In this document: piece by piece, positions 61,778 to 64,000 of the stretch | Numbering within the stretch: position 1 is the stretch's first letter | How the letters are laid out: each line of letters begins with the position of its first letter | Origin: Trochalopteron elliotii | Taxonomy: Eukaryota; Chordata; Aves; Passeriformes; Leiothrichidae | Length of the DNA stretch: 64,000 nucleotides | Assembly: GCA_024734555.1 (NCBI GenBank) | Contig: JANPWX010000009.1 | Coordinates: forward strand, 2,361,728 to 2,425,727 | Direction of reading: 5' to 3' | Program-made: the position numbers and the translations under genes | Notes under the pieces: generated by a model | What the model saw: only the letters and a program-made list of their open reading frames with translations | What the model was told of the DNA's origin: nothing | Database searches by the model: none

Positions 61778-61821
61778 CTGGCTGTGCGCGGGAGAGGCAG
61801 CGAGCGCGCGCCGCCCGGCTG
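61778..61821 (-). other. TFB1M: Candidate non-coding first exon of TFB1M
   Basis: On the - strand, GCGCACAGCCAG is followed by GTAAGG, a strong donor at 61777-61776. The block lies directly downstream of the CCAAT and NRF-1 pair, so transcription could start within it. The upstream boundary is a guess. Confidence 0.4.
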
Positions 61822-61869
61822 GCGCATGCGCATTGGGAGCCGGGGGTGGGGCTGGGCGGGGGAGCAGGA

Positions 61870-64000
61870 AATTAGTCGCGAAGGAGCAGAGTTAATTATA
61901 AGTGTTCGTATGAGTAATTGTATTATGTAAGTGCTTACATATATGTGCAGGTATATTTGTATCTAGGGTTATATTCTTAAGGCATTTTCTTGTTTTGTTC
62001 GGCCTGAGATACACTGGTGGCACCAAAAGCCATTTTTGCAGAGTATTTCTGCAATATCTTCTGCCACAGTGGGTTAAGGAAGTTCCCTTCTCCACAGCGC
62101 TTTTGAACAAGTATTGGGTTTTAAAGTTCTTTTTCAATTTTGCCTGTAATGTTCCGTGTTATTGTGACTGTAACTGAACGTTAAGAAGGTATTTCCTGCA
62201 AGCTAGACTGTAACTAAAAAGCCAGAGGTAATAAAGGATATTATTAGGTAGATCCAAAGAAATAAAAACATTAAAGGATTTGCAAAACATAATTTCTCAC
62301 TCAGGAGAAATAACGGGAGTATTTCTAAATGGTTTTCTGCGTTAGACAGCTTCTACCACCACCAGCCTACTCCAGTTAAATAATAACAGCAGGTGCTGCC
62401 AGCTGAGGCATCCAGGCTCTTTTAGCTCTTAAGCAAAAAAAAGATGCCAATTTAAGTTTTCCTCTACATAAAAAATGTCATGTCAGGACATTATTTTAAT
62501 AATGCATTTCGTACTTGATGGTCACCAAGGCTGAACGTTTTCATCTCACAGCCTCAAATTTCCTCAGTCTTTGTATACAAGTATTGTTCTGACATAGTTA
62601 AAAGTGCACACTTTTTCTTGATTGGATGCTCATGCATAAAAGTTTGTAGGTTATTTCATGTGGTCATAACTCTTGCTGTAATGACAAACCGTAGTAGATG
62701 TACAATTAAATAGGTGAATGAAATCCAGTGATCTTTGCTAATACTTTTACCTGTAGAAACTTTTTGGTAGAGTAATTGCATGCTAAAATAACAATTCCAG
62801 TTTACAGATGAAATGTTTTCAGGCCACGTCTCTGACCATTGTAACATTGGATCAGTCAGACTTCTGCAAGGAATTTTTTGTGCGCAATCATCCTATTTTA
62901 TGCACCATTGTTACTAATATTATTGCTGTTATGGTTTGTTTTCCATATTTAATTGCTGTTTTTCCGGTAAATTATTGTCTCAAAACACAATTGCTGCCTT
63001 TTGTCCCTTTCTTATTGGAAGAGGGTGGGGGCAATAGAAATGGCTGGTTGGAGCTTAATTTCCAGCTGGTTTTAAACCACGATAATTGGTCATTTCTAGA
63101 AGGTGTCTCCCAACTAAGTCTTAGATATTCTGCAAGAGGAAAAGTGAGCTTTCCAAGCTTTCATCTGTTCATTCTGCTTATTCCAGCCCTTTCATGCCTT
63201 TTCAAGTTAGGTAAGGCCTGCAGGAAGAGAACTTCCTTCTTATGGTCCTAACAAAGTTCACAAAAGAGATGTGAGAGAAGGAAGCTGGAAGGAATTTTTC
63301 TATTCCTGTGAATGCCTGACTCCCACCCTGGGACTCTCCAGTCTCTTTGTCCCTTGATGTGCTGAAGTTGTCCCTGGAAGATATTTCTGATTACTTACCA
63401 CAAAGGTACTCGTGTAGAGTACAACAAGGGATTATAAGCACCAATATCAAGGTAGTCCTTAAATGCAGAAAGAGGATGGAATCTGGAGAGCACTTGTATA
63501 AAAAGCAATAATAAAACTTTAATGACCTCTTAGACTTTGGGCAACTCCATTTTTATATTGGAACCTGGCCCAAGAATCTACTAGAGAAGTTCTTAATCTA
63601 TTTTCTTTCATTCCTCCATGGTAAGAGCAGTTGAAAAAAATCATGAACAAAATAATGCAGAATTTTGGAGAAATTTTTGCTGGAGAAATGCTTTATTTTG
63701 AGAATGACAGCAATCCACCATCTGCTTATTTCATCATTCGATTGTGTTTTAACCTTACCTGCAGAGCCTGCTAATTTTGAACCCAATTGAACATTCAGCG
63801 TATATTCCACAGGTTAGGTGAATGCCAGAGAAAGATAAACTGAGCATTTGAAGAAGTTCAGGGTCAGGTTCCGAGATCACTTTTGCAGAGACACCATCGT
63901 GGGGTCAGTTGGAGTTCTTCTCTTGACTACAGCTTCAGTTCAGGTTCACCTTCCAGCACTGCAAGGGTTGAAACCAAAGTTGTGTCTGTAATGATGAAAA
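61870..64000. other. Intergenic flank upstream of TFB1M
   Basis: AT-rich unique sequence with no recognisable exon, RNA gene or repeat. The longest frame (62808-63251, 147 codons, + strand) is hydrophobic in parts but has no domain, no splice context and no resemblance that I know. I treat it as chance. Confidence 0.55.

Larger units (their letters stand above)
61525..61860 (-). promoter_or_regulatory. TFB1M: TFB1M CpG-island promoter with NRF-1-like sites
   Basis: This GC- and CpG-rich block stands out from an AT-rich neighbourhood. NRF-1-like words occur at 61577-61588 (TGCGCAGGCGCG), 61750-61760 (TGCGCATGCGG) and 61822-61831 (GCGCATGCGC). Next to the last, at 61832-61836, is ATTGG, a CCAAT box on the TFB1M strand. 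NRF-1 control of mammalian TFB1M is established; the sites here are seen, and their function is inferred. Island promoters often fire both ways, but no + strand gene was found. Confidence 0.8.

Noticed and set aside
62808..63251. 147-codon open frame on the + strand right of the TFB1M promoter
   Set aside because: It has hydrophobic stretches but no recognisable domain, a poor start context and no CpG or splice support. It is within what chance gives in AT-rich DNA over this length.

Overview
The window is vertebrate nuclear DNA, most likely from a bird. It has GT-AG introns, three clear CR1 LINE fragments of avian type, low repeat density, and a gene order (TIAM2, TFB1M with CLDN20 nested inside it) that is conserved among amniotes. 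An LTR-like repeat at the left edge recalls families seen in songbird genomes, but I could not test this. Nothing bacterial, CRISPR-like or operon-like is present. The exon models were built by hand by matching translated segments to remembered vertebrate proteins and requiring consistent splice sites and reading phases.

Layout. Positions 1-34858 carry the 3' half of TIAM2 on the + strand: one exon at 4229-4332, an 18.4 kb intron, then twelve exons from 22734 to the stop at 34858. These encode the DH-PH Rac exchange-factor module and the C-terminal tail (681 residues in the window, open at the 5' side). The large intron contains what looks like an alternative promoter and first exon (15933-16043). 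It sits in a local CpG cluster, encodes a 37-residue basic N-terminus, and has a strong donor in phase with the exon at 22734. A methionine at 22791 would give a 628-residue protein, close to the size I recall for the human short form TIAM2S.

TFB1M lies tail-to-tail with TIAM2 on the - strand. Seven coding exons run from 61149 down to 36061 and give a complete 351-residue mitochondrial 12S rRNA adenine dimethyltransferase with all expected SAM-binding motifs. Its CpG-rich promoter near 61525-61860 holds several NRF-1-like sites and a CCAAT box, and is interrupted by a 73-base assembly gap. A donor at 61777 and an acceptor at 61175 suggest a non-coding first exon. CLDN20, a claudin of 219 residues with an intronless coding region, lies in the largest TFB1M intron on the opposite strand (45272-45931).

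The rest is intron, flank, CR1 fragments and simple repeats. Positions 61870-64000 hold no gene that I can support. The three genes do not share a pathway. They are TIAM2 (Rac signalling), TFB1M (mitochondrial ribosome biogenesis) and CLDN20 (tight junctions), and their arrangement is a syntenic block rather than a functional unit.
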